A stretch of DNA of 14,159 bases from Pseudomonadota bacterium. Lineage in GTDB: Bacteria > Myxococcota > Polyangia > Polyangiales > Polyangiaceae. This document shows, one piece after another, positions 1 through 6,196 of the stretch (within the stretch, counting starts at the first letter, position 1; each line of letters starts with the position of its first letter). The stretch spans positions 1-14,159 of the forward strand of contig JAEZYO010000694.1 of the NCBI GenBank assembly GCA_023419055.1, in the 5' to 3' direction. The notes beneath the pieces are model-generated. The model searched no databases. It saw only the letters and a program-made list of their open reading frames with translations, and was not told where the DNA came from. Both the position numbers and the translations under genes were made by a program.

Positions 1-110
1 ACCCAAGAGAGCGCCGCGCCGAAGACGGCTTGAGACGAAAGGAGGACGGCGAACGGGATCAGCAGCCGCCGACCCCGTCGCCTCCTCTTGCGATTCGCCT
101 CGGAAGGCAC
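1..110 (-). CDS. N-terminal fragment of an unrecognised membrane-anchored or exported protein (runs off left edge)
   Basis: Reading the minus strand from a GTG at 110-108, the frame is open to the window edge (36 codons). The translation starts with a very basic stretch (KRRRRGRR at about residues 7-14) followed by a hydrophobic run beginning LLIPFAVLL and ending near residue 35. That is the charge pattern of a signal peptide or a single N-terminal membrane anchor. The in-frame stop TAG at 143-141 limits the start to this short window, and GTG is the only ordinary start codon after it. The gene lies 39 bases downstream of the trxA stop on the same strand, so it may be co-transcribed with it. 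I see no convincing Shine-Dalgarno sequence, and the family cannot be named from 36 residues. The call rests on the residue pattern alone and could be a chance open frame. Confidence 0.4.
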   Translation of the reverse strand, partial: MPSEANRKRRRRGRRLLIPFAVLLSSQAVFGAALSW

Positions 111-149
111 CTCGCTAGACGAAGCCAGCTGGGCTCCCGGCTACGCGAA

Positions 150-473
150 TCAAACGTTCACGAGATCGAGCAGCTTCTGCTTGGTGGTGAGCCCGACGTG
201 CTGCGCCGCGCGCTGCCCGTTCTTGAACACCATGATGGTCGGAACGCCGCGCACACCGTACTTGCCAGCCGTGATGGGCGCGTCGTCGACATCGAGCTTG
301 CCGACCTTGACCTTGCCGTCGAGGTCGTTCGCGAGCTGATCGACGATGGGAGCCAGAGCCTTGCAGGGCCCGCACCAGGTGGCCGTGAAGTCCACCAGGA
401 CCGGCACGTCAGAGGAGAGGACTTCCTTTTCGAAATTGAGATCGTTGAATTCTTGGACTTTGTCCGACGCCAT
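150..473 (-). CDS. trxA: thioredoxin
   Basis: A 107-residue classical thioredoxin, a cytoplasmic thiol-disulfide reductant recycled by thioredoxin reductase. The active site WCGPC lies at residues 33-37, with the buried Asp in VDF at residue 28 and the cis-proline in GVPT at residue 78, all at the spacing of E. coli TrxA. The length matches the single-domain family (about 105-110). I chose the ATG at 473-471 because GGAGG (483-479) sits 5 bases upstream. The frame could extend to an ATG at 506 (11 more residues), but that would place the good ribosome site inside the gene. The gene is divergent from trmH across a 144-base gap, and a possible sigma-70 promoter lies in that gap. Family and function are secure. 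Confidence 0.97.
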   Translation of the reverse strand: MASDKVQEFNDLNFEKEVLSSDVPVLVDFTATWCGPCKALAPIVDQLANDLDGKVKVGKLDVDDAPITAGKYGVRGVPTIMVFKNGQRAAQHVGLTTKQKLLDLVNV

Positions 474-476
474 GAG

Positions 477-483
477 CTCCTCC
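477..483 (-). promoter_or_regulatory. ribosome binding site of trxA
   Basis: On the minus strand GGAGGAG ends 3 bases before the ATG at 473 (GGAGG itself is 5 bases away). This is the strongest Shine-Dalgarno match near this gene and decides the start at 473 rather than the upstream ATG at 506. Confidence 0.75.
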
Positions 484-501
484 GAAGAGTGTAGCCGGTG
501 G

Positions 502-529
502 AACATAATGCTTGCGGGTCGCTCGGCAA
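502..529 (-). promoter_or_regulatory. candidate sigma-70-like promoter of trxA
   Basis: On the minus strand TTGCCG (529-524) and TATGTT (507-502) are separated by 16 bases. Each matches four of six consensus positions. Transcription would start near 495, giving a leader of about 20 bases ahead of the chosen ATG. It lies in the divergent trxA-trmH gap, where a promoter is expected. The match is modest and was found by eye. Confidence 0.3.
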
Positions 530-617
530 ACCCCCGCCGGTGGGGCGACCGTGCTAGCGCCTGCGCTCCGGCTCGCTTCCCGGTCCAACGCGAGCCCCGT
601 TTCTAGCTCTACTGGAC

Positions 618-1322
618 ATGTATCGCGTCGATCCTTCCGAGCTCCTCGACTTGCCCCTCCTCGTGTCCCTCCGCACGCCCTGGCCCGCGGACTGGACGAC
701 GGAGGAGGTGATTCGCGTCCTGGAACCCCTCGCCGGTGAACGCCGGCGCGCCCGCATCGAGGCGGTCGTGAGGGAGCGCCTCGGGAGCGTGACCGTGCTG
801 ATGGATGGCCCGCGTGATCCGCACAACGCTTCGGCGGTCATGCGCTCCTGCGACGCCTTCGGCGTGCAGGAGCTCCACATCGTGCCGCGGGACGAGCCTT
901 TCGTCGCCGGCAAGATGGTAGCCAAAGGTACGGAGCACTGGGTAGACGTCATCCACCATGAAGAGCCGCGGTCCGCGGTAGACGCCCTCCGAGCGCGCGG
1001 CTTCGAGCTCGTCGCCACCCACCCCGAAGGGGAGCTCGAACCCGAGGCGCTCGCGGAGATGCCTCGAATCGCGTTGATCGTCGGGCACGAGCACGACGGC
1101 ATTCGCGAAGAGCTCGAACGCGCCGCAGCTCTGCGCGTCCGGGTCCCGATGCGCGGCTTCGTGGAGAGTTTGAACGTGAGCGTCGCGGCGGCGCTCTTAC
1201 TACGCGCTGCGACACGAGGCCGCCCTGGCGATCTCTCGGAGGAAGAGCGGCGCCGCCTCTATGCCCGCGGTCTGGTTCGCTCCGTGCCTCGGGCGCTAGA
1301 CGTGCTCGCCGCGAGTCGCTGA
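618..1322 (+). CDS. trmH: TrmH-type tRNA (guanosine-2'-O-)-methyltransferase, SpoU/SPOUT family
   Basis: A 234-residue SPOUT-fold methyltransferase that transfers a methyl group from S-adenosylmethionine to a ribose 2'-OH. The closest recognised family is TrmH (Gm18 of tRNA). Motif 1 is HNASAVMRSCDAFG with Asn70 and the conserved catalytic-type Arg76. Motif 2 is IVGHEHDG (Gly156, Glu158). Motif 3 is VPMRGFVESLNVSVA with Asn186. Motifs 2 and 3 form the trefoil-knot cofactor site. The first 55-60 residues form an extension similar to, but longer than, the N-terminus of E. coli TrmH, and the C-terminus (about 30 residues after motif 3, Arg-rich) is short. The ATG at 618 has only a weak GGA upstream (614-616 region). 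It could instead methylate rRNA, since SpoU subfamilies are not cleanly separable by eye. The enzyme class is secure; the exact target position is inferred. Confidence 0.9.
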   Translation: MYRVDPSELLDLPLLVSLRTPWPADWTTEEVIRVLEPLAGERRRARIEAVVRERLGSVTVLMDGPRDPHNASAVMRSCDAFGVQELHIVPRDEPFVAGKMVAKGTEHWVDVIHHEEPRSAVDALRARGFELVATHPEGELEPEALAEMPRIALIVGHEHDGIREELERAAALRVRVPMRGFVESLNVSVAAALLLRAATRGRPGDLSEEERRRLYARGLVRSVPRALDVLAASR

Positions 1323-1413
1323 CTCCGGTCGCTGCGGGCACCGGGTGGGCAGTTTCTCGCTCTAGGCCGTTCCAATTTAGGCGGTCTGGTACTACGGTCG
1401 CCGCCGCGACAGG

Positions 1414-1770
1414 ATGGCAAGGCACGACCCCGAAATGAGCGTCATTGGAGCAGGCACGCGCCTCACCGGCCGTGTGAGCGGCCAGGGTGCCCTTCGCATC
1501 GAAGGCACCGTGAAGGGTGACGTCCAGGTGAGCGGCGAGACCGAGATCGCGGAGAACGCGAGCGTCGAGGGCAACCTCCAGGCGGAGACTCTGGACGTGG
1601 CCGGCACGCTGATCGGCGACGCCACCGCGAAGGGTCCCATCGCCGTCCGCGCGGGAGCGCTGGTCCGCGGTGAGCTCCGCGCCAGCGAGGTCTCGATCGA
1701 GCCGGGGTCGCGCGTCTCGGTGCGCCTCGACACTCAAGTGGAGCTCGACCTCGCGTTCAAGAAGCGCTGA
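1414..1770 (+). CDS. bactofilin (first of three tandem copies)
   Basis: A 118-residue polymer-forming cytoskeletal protein of the bactofilin (DUF583) family. Almost the whole chain is the bactofilin core: short beta-strands spaced by Gly at regular intervals (GTRLTGRVSG, GTVKGDVQVSG, ASVEGNL, GTLIGDATAKG, ALVRGELRAS), which fold as a right-handed beta-helix and polymerise end to end without nucleotide. It lacks long disordered tails. The ATG at 1414 has no spaced Shine-Dalgarno. An ATG at 1435 (MSVIGAG) would align better with the short N-termini of the next two copies, so the start is uncertain by 7 codons. The next copy begins 21 bases after the stop. Residues GALRIEGTVKGDV resemble GSLEIQGRVEGEV of the third copy, supporting local duplication. 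Confidence 0.92.
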   Translation: MARHDPEMSVIGAGTRLTGRVSGQGALRIEGTVKGDVQVSGETEIAENASVEGNLQAETLDVAGTLIGDATAKGPIAVRAGALVRGELRASEVSIEPGSRVSVRLDTQVELDLAFKKR

Positions 1771-1783
1771 GCCGGAACAAAGC

Positions 1784-1787
1784 GGAG
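1784..1787 (+). promoter_or_regulatory. ribosome binding site of second bactofilin
   Basis: GGAG at 1784-1787 lies 4 bases before the ATG at 1792, within the 21-base gap after the first bactofilin. The spacing is slightly short but this is the only candidate. Confidence 0.5.
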
Positions 1788-1791
1788 AATC

Positions 1792-2106
1792 ATGGCAGGC
1801 ACGGTGATCGGAGAAGGACTGACGATCGAAGGCGATCTCGCCGCGGAAGAGGAAGTCGTCGTGAACGGCGCGGTGCGCGGCAAGCTGACGACGACGGACG
1901 CGGTCTCGGTCGGAAGCACCGGGATCGTCGAAGCCGACATCACCGGCTCCAGCCTGAGCGTCGCCGGTCAAGTGACGGGCGACGTGAACGCGAGCGAACG
2001 CGTCGATCTTCAGGCCGGCGGTCGCCTGATCGGCGACGTGAAGGCCTCGCGGCTGACCATCGCAGACGGAGCCTCGTTCAAGGGCAACGTCGACATGGAC
2101 GTGTGA
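1792..2106 (+). CDS. bactofilin (second of three tandem copies)
   Basis: A 104-residue minimal bactofilin consisting essentially of the beta-helix core alone. It starts MAGTVIGEGLTIEGDL and continues through Gly-spaced short strands (GAVRGKL, GIVEADITG, GQVTGDVNAS, GRLIGDVKASRL) to the end GNVDMDV. Bactofilins form membrane-associated cytoplasmic filaments or patches that localise cell-wall enzymes or polarity factors. The gene is acidic and lacks any tail, so any partner binding would be through the core. It is 21 bases after the first copy and 10 bases before the third, so the three are almost certainly one transcript. It is the most divergent of the trio in its early strands. Confidence 0.93.
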   Translation: MAGTVIGEGLTIEGDLAAEEEVVVNGAVRGKLTTTDAVSVGSTGIVEADITGSSLSVAGQVTGDVNASERVDLQAGGRLIGDVKASRLTIADGASFKGNVDMDV

Positions 2107-2109
2107 GGA
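2105..2109 (+). promoter_or_regulatory. ribosome binding site of third bactofilin, overlapping the previous stop
   Basis: GAGGA at 2105-2109 overlaps the TGA stop (2104-2106) of the second bactofilin and lies 7 bases before the ATG at 2117. This arrangement favours reinitiation or coupled translation of the third copy. Confidence 0.6.
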
Positions 2110-2116
2110 CGCACCC

Positions 2117-2719
2117 ATGAACGGCGGTTCGGTCATCGGCCCCACGAGCGTGGTGCGCGGCAATGTCCGCGGTAACGGCAGCCTCGAAATCCAGGGCCGC
2201 GTCGAAGGTGAGGTCAGCGTGACCGGTGACCTCGTGCTCAGCGAATCGGCGGGCGTGCGCGGCAACCTGAGCGGCACGTCGATCACGGTCGCAGGTCAAG
2301 TCCAAGGCGACGTGCGCGCCACCGAGTCCGTCATCATCGAAGCCGGCGCCAAGGTGATTGGCGATTTGCTGGCGCCTCGCATCGGCGTCGCAGCGGGCGC
2401 TCTCGTGAAAGGTCTGGTGCGCACGGACGGAGAAGCGCCGCTCAGCGTCCCGAAGCGCCCCGCCGTTCCAGCGATGCGGACGCCAGGGTTCGGAGCGCCC
2501 AAGCCCGTAGCAGTTCCGGTGCGTCCGGAGCCCGCACGTCCGGAGCCCGTGCGCGCGGCTCCGCCTCCCCCTCCTCCTCCCGTCGAAGAGCCCGAGCCCG
2601 AATCTCGCCCGGCTCCTCCCCCGAAAGAAGCGGCCAAGCCCGAGCGCCAGGCGCCGCCGCCGGTCGTGCCCGCTCTCGCCAAGGGCGCGAAGGCCAAGAA
2701 GAAGAAGCAAAAGGATTGA
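2117..2719 (+). CDS. bactofilin with proline-rich, lysine-terminated tail (third tandem copy)
   Basis: A 200-residue bactofilin. Residues 1 to about 105 are the beta-helix core (SVIGPTSVVRGNVRG, GRVEGEVSV, AGVRGNLSG, GQVQGDVRAT, AKVIGDLLAP, ALVKGLVRTDG). From about residue 115 the chain is low-complexity and probably disordered: repeated RPEPA/RPEPV, a run of seven prolines, alternating Pro-Glu, and a strongly basic end (KGAKAKKKKQKD). Such tails in bactofilins are thought to bind partners or the membrane. The basic end could contact DNA, membrane or an acidic protein. In Myxococcus xanthus three adjacent bactofilin genes (bacN, bacO, bacP) form a comparable trio; equating this copy with bacP is inference from arrangement only. 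pyrE follows after 5 bases. Confidence 0.93.
   Translation: MNGGSVIGPTSVVRGNVRGNGSLEIQGRVEGEVSVTGDLVLSESAGVRGNLSGTSITVAGQVQGDVRATESVIIEAGAKVIGDLLAPRIGVAAGALVKGLVRTDGEAPLSVPKRPAVPAMRTPGFGAPKPVAVPVRPEPARPEPVRAAPPPPPPPVEEPEPESRPAPPPKEAAKPERQAPPPVVPALAKGAKAKKKKQKD
2522..2549 (+). repeat. two tandem 15-base units inside the bactofilin tail
   Basis: CGTCCGGAGCCCG occurs at 2522-2534 and again at 2537-2549, a period of 15 bases that encodes RPEPA then RPEPV. It shows that the proline-rich tail has grown by in-frame codon duplication. Confidence 0.7.
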
Positions 2720-2724
2720 GCTCG

Positions 2725-3282
2725 ATGGACGCACAGAAGCGCGCTCGCTTTCTCGAGATTTGCCGGGAGCGGAGCTTCGAGCGAAAGCGCGTCGTCCTCG
2801 CCTCCGGCCGGGAGAGCGACTTCTTCATCGACTGCAAGCAGACGATCCTCACCGCCGAGGGGCACGCGCTCTCGGGCGAGCTCCTGTTCGAGCTCTTGGC
2901 GGAGCTCCCAGAGTGCGACGCGGTGGGTGGCGTCGAGCTCGGTGGGTGCCCCCTCGCGAGCGCCGTTTCACTGGTGAGCTTCCAGCGCGGGCGCCCGCTC
3001 CCTGCGCTCTACGTCCGCAAGGAACGCAAGGATCACGGCAGCGCAAAGCTCGTGGAGGGCGACAAGTCGCTCTTTCCGGGGATCCGCGTGGTCTTGCTGG
3101 AGGACGTGATCACGACCGGAGGGTCGAGCCTTCGCGCCGTCGAAGCGCTGAAGACCGTCGGGGCAAACGTGGTGGGAATTGCCGCCTTGGTGGACCGGCT
3201 CGAGGGCGGTGCCGAAACCATCCGCCAAGCCGGGGTTCCGCTCGTCAGCCTTGCCAATCGGCGCGACTTCATGGGCGACTAG
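2725..3282 (+). CDS. pyrE: orotate phosphoribosyltransferase
   Basis: A 185-residue OPRT that joins orotate to PRPP to make OMP, the fifth step of de novo pyrimidine synthesis, in the cytoplasm. The PRPP-binding signature VVLLEDVITTGGSS places Glu126-Asp127 and the TTGGSS loop at residues 130-135. The flexible catalytic loop reads YVRKERKDHGS, matching the family's RKexKxHG pattern. The early GRESDFFIDCK segment is also typical. I chose the ATG at 2725 because AAGGA (2711-2715) lies 9 bases upstream. A TTG at 2716 overlapping the previous stop would be too close to it. It follows the third bactofilin by 5 bases and is therefore probably translated from the bactofilin transcript. Length is at the short end for bacterial OPRT. 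Confidence 0.96.
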   Translation: MDAQKRARFLEICRERSFERKRVVLASGRESDFFIDCKQTILTAEGHALSGELLFELLAELPECDAVGGVELGGCPLASAVSLVSFQRGRPLPALYVRKERKDHGSAKLVEGDKSLFPGIRVVLLEDVITTGGSSLRAVEALKTVGANVVGIAALVDRLEGGAETIRQAGVPLVSLANRRDFMGD

Positions 3283-3325
3283 CGCGGACGGTAGTCAAGC
3301 GAGCCGAGGCTCCTGTAGTCTCGAA

Positions 3326-4036
3326 ATGATGTTGCGATCGGCCCTGAAGCTTGCCGCCGCTCTGCCGGTGATGGCCTCGGTCAGCAACGCCGCTGCAGCG
3401 GAAGAGAGCAACGAACGCGCGCTCACGCCGGAAGAGGTGGAAGCTTGGCTCGACGCGCGCGCTTTACCGACGAGCAGCGACACGGGGACCACCGAGCCCG
3501 ACGTTCCGCCACCCCCGCCGAGAAAGCACGGAGTCGTCGTCGAGGCGAGCATCGGCGCGCTGGGCCACACCGGGCCGCTCAAGAATGTCTCTCCGACCGC
3601 TCCCTGGTTCTCGGTGCGGCTCGGCTACGAGCCGTTTCGCTGGCTGATGCTGTTCGCGGAGAGCGACGTCGCCTTCAGCAGCACGAGCTACGCGAGCCCA
3701 CCACCGGAGCCGCGTTCGTACTGGCTCTACGGCTTTGGCGGAGGCGTCCGCGCGACGGTGGCGCTCGGGGACCGCTTCGGGGTTTTCCTCCAGGGGAGCG
3801 CCGGGGGAGCACGAGTCTCGGAAGAGAACGTCCTCTCGATTTACGGATACGAAGACGCCGACGAGCTCAGCCCCTACTTTTCCGGCTTGTTGGGATTCGA
3901 GTGGTACCAGATTAATCCTCATTTCGGCCTGGCTCTCCATGGTGGTGTGCGCCTCTACAGCGGCCTCGATCGCGAGCGCTCGTCGAGCGGACCCGTAGCC
4001 TGGGTCGGGGCCCTCGCCCTCCGTTATGCTTTTTGA
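3326..4036 (+). CDS. exported outer-membrane beta-barrel protein of unknown function
   Basis: A 236-residue protein when started at the ATG-ATG pair (3326). Upstream codons in the same frame lie inside pyrE and are not expected to be used. Residues 1-25 form a signal peptide (MMLRSALK, then a hydrophobic stretch ending in NAAAA before EESNE). Residues 26-65 are acidic and then proline-rich (VPPPPPRK), a likely periplasmic linker. From about residue 67 the chain alternates polar and hydrophobic residues with many aromatics and glycines (SVRLGYEPFRW, YWLYGFGGGVRATV, FGVFLQGSAGGARV, FGLALHGGVRLYSG) and ends RYAF. A C-terminal Phe is the outer-membrane insertion signal. This suggests a small barrel of about eight strands. 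The specific function is not recognisable. It begins 43 bases after pyrE, so it may share that transcript. Confidence 0.78.
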   Translation: MMLRSALKLAAALPVMASVSNAAAAEESNERALTPEEVEAWLDARALPTSSDTGTTEPDVPPPPPRKHGVVVEASIGALGHTGPLKNVSPTAPWFSVRLGYEPFRWLMLFAESDVAFSSTSYASPPPEPRSYWLYGFGGGVRATVALGDRFGVFLQGSAGGARVSEENVLSIYGYEDADELSPYFSGLLGFEWYQINPHFGLALHGGVRLYSGLDRERSSSGPVAWVGALALRYAF

Positions 4037-4180
4037 CCCGAGCCCCTCGCTACGCCCCACGACGCACTTGCCTTTGCCTCGGGGGCGGGTAAGAAATTGC
4101 CTGAAATTCGTTCGGCCGGAACTCTGTGGTCCGGCTGCTCGCTCCGGCCATCGGACCGAGCCGGCCGTGGGAGCCTAGCT
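4037..4180 (+). promoter_or_regulatory. 144-base structured leader ahead of the SUKH-hisD pair
   Basis: The gap contains the hexamer TTGCCT three times (4068-4073, immediately again at 4074-4079, and 4097-4102). A weak promoter could be formed by TTGCCT at 4068 and TAAGAA at 4090-4095 with a 16-base spacer. Downstream, GGCCGGA (4114-4120) is complementary to TCCGGCC (4143-4149). Part of the latter (CGGCC, 4145-4149) could pair instead with GGCCG (4163-4167), just before the ribosome site. I see no T-run terminator after the upstream gene here. Confidence 0.3.
4169..4173 (+). promoter_or_regulatory. ribosome binding site deciding the TTG start of the SUKH gene
   Basis: GGGAG at 4169-4173 lies 7 bases before a TTG at 4181. 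The earlier in-frame TTG at 4097 has no comparable site, so the start at 4181 is preferred. Confidence 0.55.
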
Positions 4181-4789
4181 TTGGACAGCGATCTCGCTGA
4201 ATCACTCTCCGCCCTGAAGGGATCGTTCACTCTGCGCCGTGTGCCCGCCGACTTTCAGAAGGCGGATGCGAAAGCGGTGGATGCCCTCCGGACTCAACTC
4301 AAGCTGCCTCGCCGCTATCGGGAATTTCTTCTGGCCGCGGATCCCGTGGACGTCGAGACCCGGACGCCCGCCGAGCGAGTCCACCTCATCCCCTCCTCCA
4401 GGCTGATCGAGGAGCAACGCGGTTTTGCGCTCGCGGAGAACGGCGGCCTCATCCCGGCTCCGCTGGCTTCGGGCTGGCGACCGAGCTGGATCATCATCGC
4501 CCACAGCGCGCTTCTCGGTGATCCCTACTTCCTCGACACCTCGAGCCCCGACCCGGAGGGCGACTGTCCCGTCTACACCGCGATGAGCGGCACGGACGTC
4601 TGGAAGCCGCGGCTCTGCGCGTCGAGCTTCGCCATGTTCCTGCGCATCCTGGCCGTCACGATGGAGGTGGCCAAAGGCTTCCCGGAGCGCGACGTCGACA
4701 TGGACGACGAGCAGGTCTTCCGAGAGGCCCTAGGTCCGCGCATTCGTGAGTACGACCCGGCGGCTCTCAAGGCCGGGCACTGGACCTGA
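4181..4789 (+). CDS. SMI1/KNR4 (SUKH) family protein
   Basis: A 202-residue protein from a TTG start chosen for the GGGAG site 7 bases upstream. A longer form from 4097 (28 more residues) is possible but its extra N-terminus looks non-coding. The SUKH fold is recognised by LPRRYREFLLAADP (about residues 43-56), the central strand pair SWIIIAHSALLGDPYFLDTS, PVYTAMSGTDVWKPR, and the helix SSFAMFLRIL near residue 155. SUKH domains are best known as immunity proteins against contact-dependent and polymorphic toxins, but stand-alone members are common in large genomes and mostly uncharacterised. No toxin, secretion or repeat gene is nearby. hisD begins 2 bases after its stop, so both are read from one message. 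The family call is good; an immunity role is not supported by this context. Confidence 0.78.
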   Translation: MDSDLAESLSALKGSFTLRRVPADFQKADAKAVDALRTQLKLPRRYREFLLAADPVDVETRTPAERVHLIPSSRLIEEQRGFALAENGGLIPAPLASGWRPSWIIIAHSALLGDPYFLDTSSPDPEGDCPVYTAMSGTDVWKPRLCASSFAMFLRILAVTMEVAKGFPERDVDMDDEQVFREALGPRIREYDPAALKAGHWT

Positions 4790-4791
4790 AC

Positions 4792-6090
4792 ATGGCAAAA
4801 ACCTCCCTGCTTCGATCCGCGAGCCAGGGCTCGGCGGACTTCGACTCATTGCTCGCGCGCCTTTCGAGGCGCGGCGAGACGGACCTCGATCGCGTGGAGC
4901 CGGTCGTGCGCGAGATCATCGCCGCGGTGCGCGCCGAGGGTGACGCGGCGGTCCTCCGCTACGTCGAACGATTCGAGAAAGGACGGCCGGAGAAGCTGTT
5001 CGATCGCGACTACGGCGGCGAAGCGGCGCTCGCCAGCCTGACGCCCGCGGTCGGAAGAGCTCTCCGCAGCGCGGTGGATCGGATCCGCCGCTACCACGAG
5101 CGCCAGGCCGAGCAGCTCCAGAGCTTCGAGTACGAAGCCGACGGCGTACGCCTCGGTGGACGTGTGCAGGCCGTGGAACGCGCGGGCATCTACGTCCCCG
5201 GGGGCAAGGCGCTCTACCCATCGAGCGTCCTCATGTGCGCGGTGCCCGCGCGCGTCGCGGGCGTGAGCGACATCGTCGTGGCTTGCCCCGACGCCTCGCG
5301 CGAGGTTCTGGCAGCGTGCCACCTCGCAGGGGTGACCGGCCTGTTGCGTGCCGGCGGCGCGCAGGCGATCGCCGCGCTCGCCTACGGCACCTCGACCATC
5401 CCCCGCGTCGACAAGGTCGTCGGACCCGGCAACCTCTATGTCGCGGCCGCCAAGCGCCTCGTGTTCGGCGAGGTCGACATCGACAGCATCGCCGGACCGA
5501 GCGAGATCTTGGTGGTGGCGGACGAGAGCGCGAACCCTGCCTTCGTCGCGGCGGACCTCCTCTCTCAGGCCGAGCACGACGAGGCGGCGTACCCGCTCCT
5601 GCTCACGACGAGCCCGGAGCTCGCCGAGAAGGTCGACGTCGCGCTCGCGCAACAGCTCGCCGAGCAGCCACGCCGCGCGATCGCCGAAGTCTCGGTGAGG
5701 GACAACGGTTACTGCCTCGTCGTGCGCGATCGGGCGGCGCTGGCGCAAGTGGCGACGCGACTCGCGGCGGAGCACGTCAGCGTGCAGACCCGCGACGCTC
5801 GGGAGCTCGCAGGGCGCATCCGCTCGGCGGGTGCGATCTTCATCGGCCACGTCACGCCCGAAGCGGCGGGGGATTACCTGGCCGGCCCCTCTCACGTGCT
5901 ACCGACGGGTGGCGCCGCACGCTACGCAGCGCCGCTCGGTGTCTACGACTTCGTCTCGCGCACGTCGCTCATCGAGTACACGCCCGAAGCGCTCGCCGCC
6001 CAGGCCGATGACATCACCGCGTTCGCGCGCGTGGAAGGGCTCGAAGCCCACGCCCGCGCCGTCGAGGTGCGCACCGGCGCGCGCAAGTAG
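4792..6090 (+). CDS. hisD: histidinol dehydrogenase
   Basis: A 432-residue, full-length zinc enzyme that oxidises L-histidinol to L-histidine with two NAD, the last two steps of histidine synthesis. The family signature runs through [30 protein letters not shown] and LLSQAEHD. By analogy with E. coli HisD, the zinc ligands are Gln259 and His262 (SQAEH), Asp361 ([13 protein letters not shown]) and His420 ([11 protein letters not shown]). The catalytic pair is Glu327-His328 (AAEHVSVQT, where many homologues have PEH). All are present. The ATG at 4792 has only a weak GGA 7 bases upstream, consistent with coupling to the SUKH gene ending at 4789. No other his gene is in the window, so the pathway genes are dispersed. 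A strong terminator follows 43 bases after the stop. Confidence 0.98.
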   Translation: MAKTSLLRSASQGSADFDSLLARLSRRGETDLDRVEPVVREIIAAVRAEGDAAVLRYVERFEKGRPEKLFDRDYGGEAALASLTPAVGRALRSAVDRIRRYHERQAEQLQSFEYEADGVRLGGRVQAVERAGIYVPGGKALYPSSVLMCAVPARVAGVSDIVVACPDASREVLAACHLAGVTGLLRAGGAQAIAALAYGTSTIPRVDKVVGPGNLYVAAAKRLVFGEVDIDSIAGPSEILVVADESANPAFVAADLLSQAEHDEAAYPLLLTTSPELAEKVDVALAQQLAEQPRRAIAEVSVRDNGYCLVVRDRAALAQVATRLAAEHVSVQTRDARELAGRIRSAGAIFIGHVTPEAAGDYLAGPSHVLPTGGAARYAAPLGVYDFVSRTSLIEYTPEALAAQADDITAFARVEGLEAHARAVEVRTGARK

Positions 6091-6133
6091 CCGGCTCGCC
6101 TCGCGGCGTAGCGACGTTCGCCGCCCACAAAAC

Positions 6134-6178
6134 GCTTGGACCACCTCACTTCGAACGTTTGGTGGTCCAAGCTTTTTT
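6134..6178 (+). terminator. rho-independent terminator of hisD, possibly bidirectional
   Basis: GCTTGGACCACC (6134-6145) and GGTGGTCCAAGC (6161-6172) form a perfect 12-base-pair stem around a 15-base loop, followed by six T residues (6173-6178). It lies 43 bases after the hisD stop. On the minus strand the stem is followed by GTTTTG (6133-6128), and the lipoprotein gene ends at 6197 from the other side. It may therefore serve both convergent units, more weakly in the minus direction. Confidence 0.93.
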
Positions 6179-6196
6179 CGGAGGGGACGCTTCAGC

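Noticed and set aside
30..494. Plus-strand open frame of 154 codons
   Set aside because: Antisense to the secure thioredoxin gene; the protein is compositionally a mirror of it with no family features.
949..2286. Minus-strand open frame of 445 codons across trmH and the bactofilins
   Set aside because: Antisense to four recognised genes; His/Arg/Asp-rich translation typical of GC-rich complementary frames.
2716..2718. TTG as an alternative pyrE start
   Set aside because: It overlaps the bactofilin stop and is 0 bases from the AAGGA site, whereas the ATG at 2725 is 9 bases from it.
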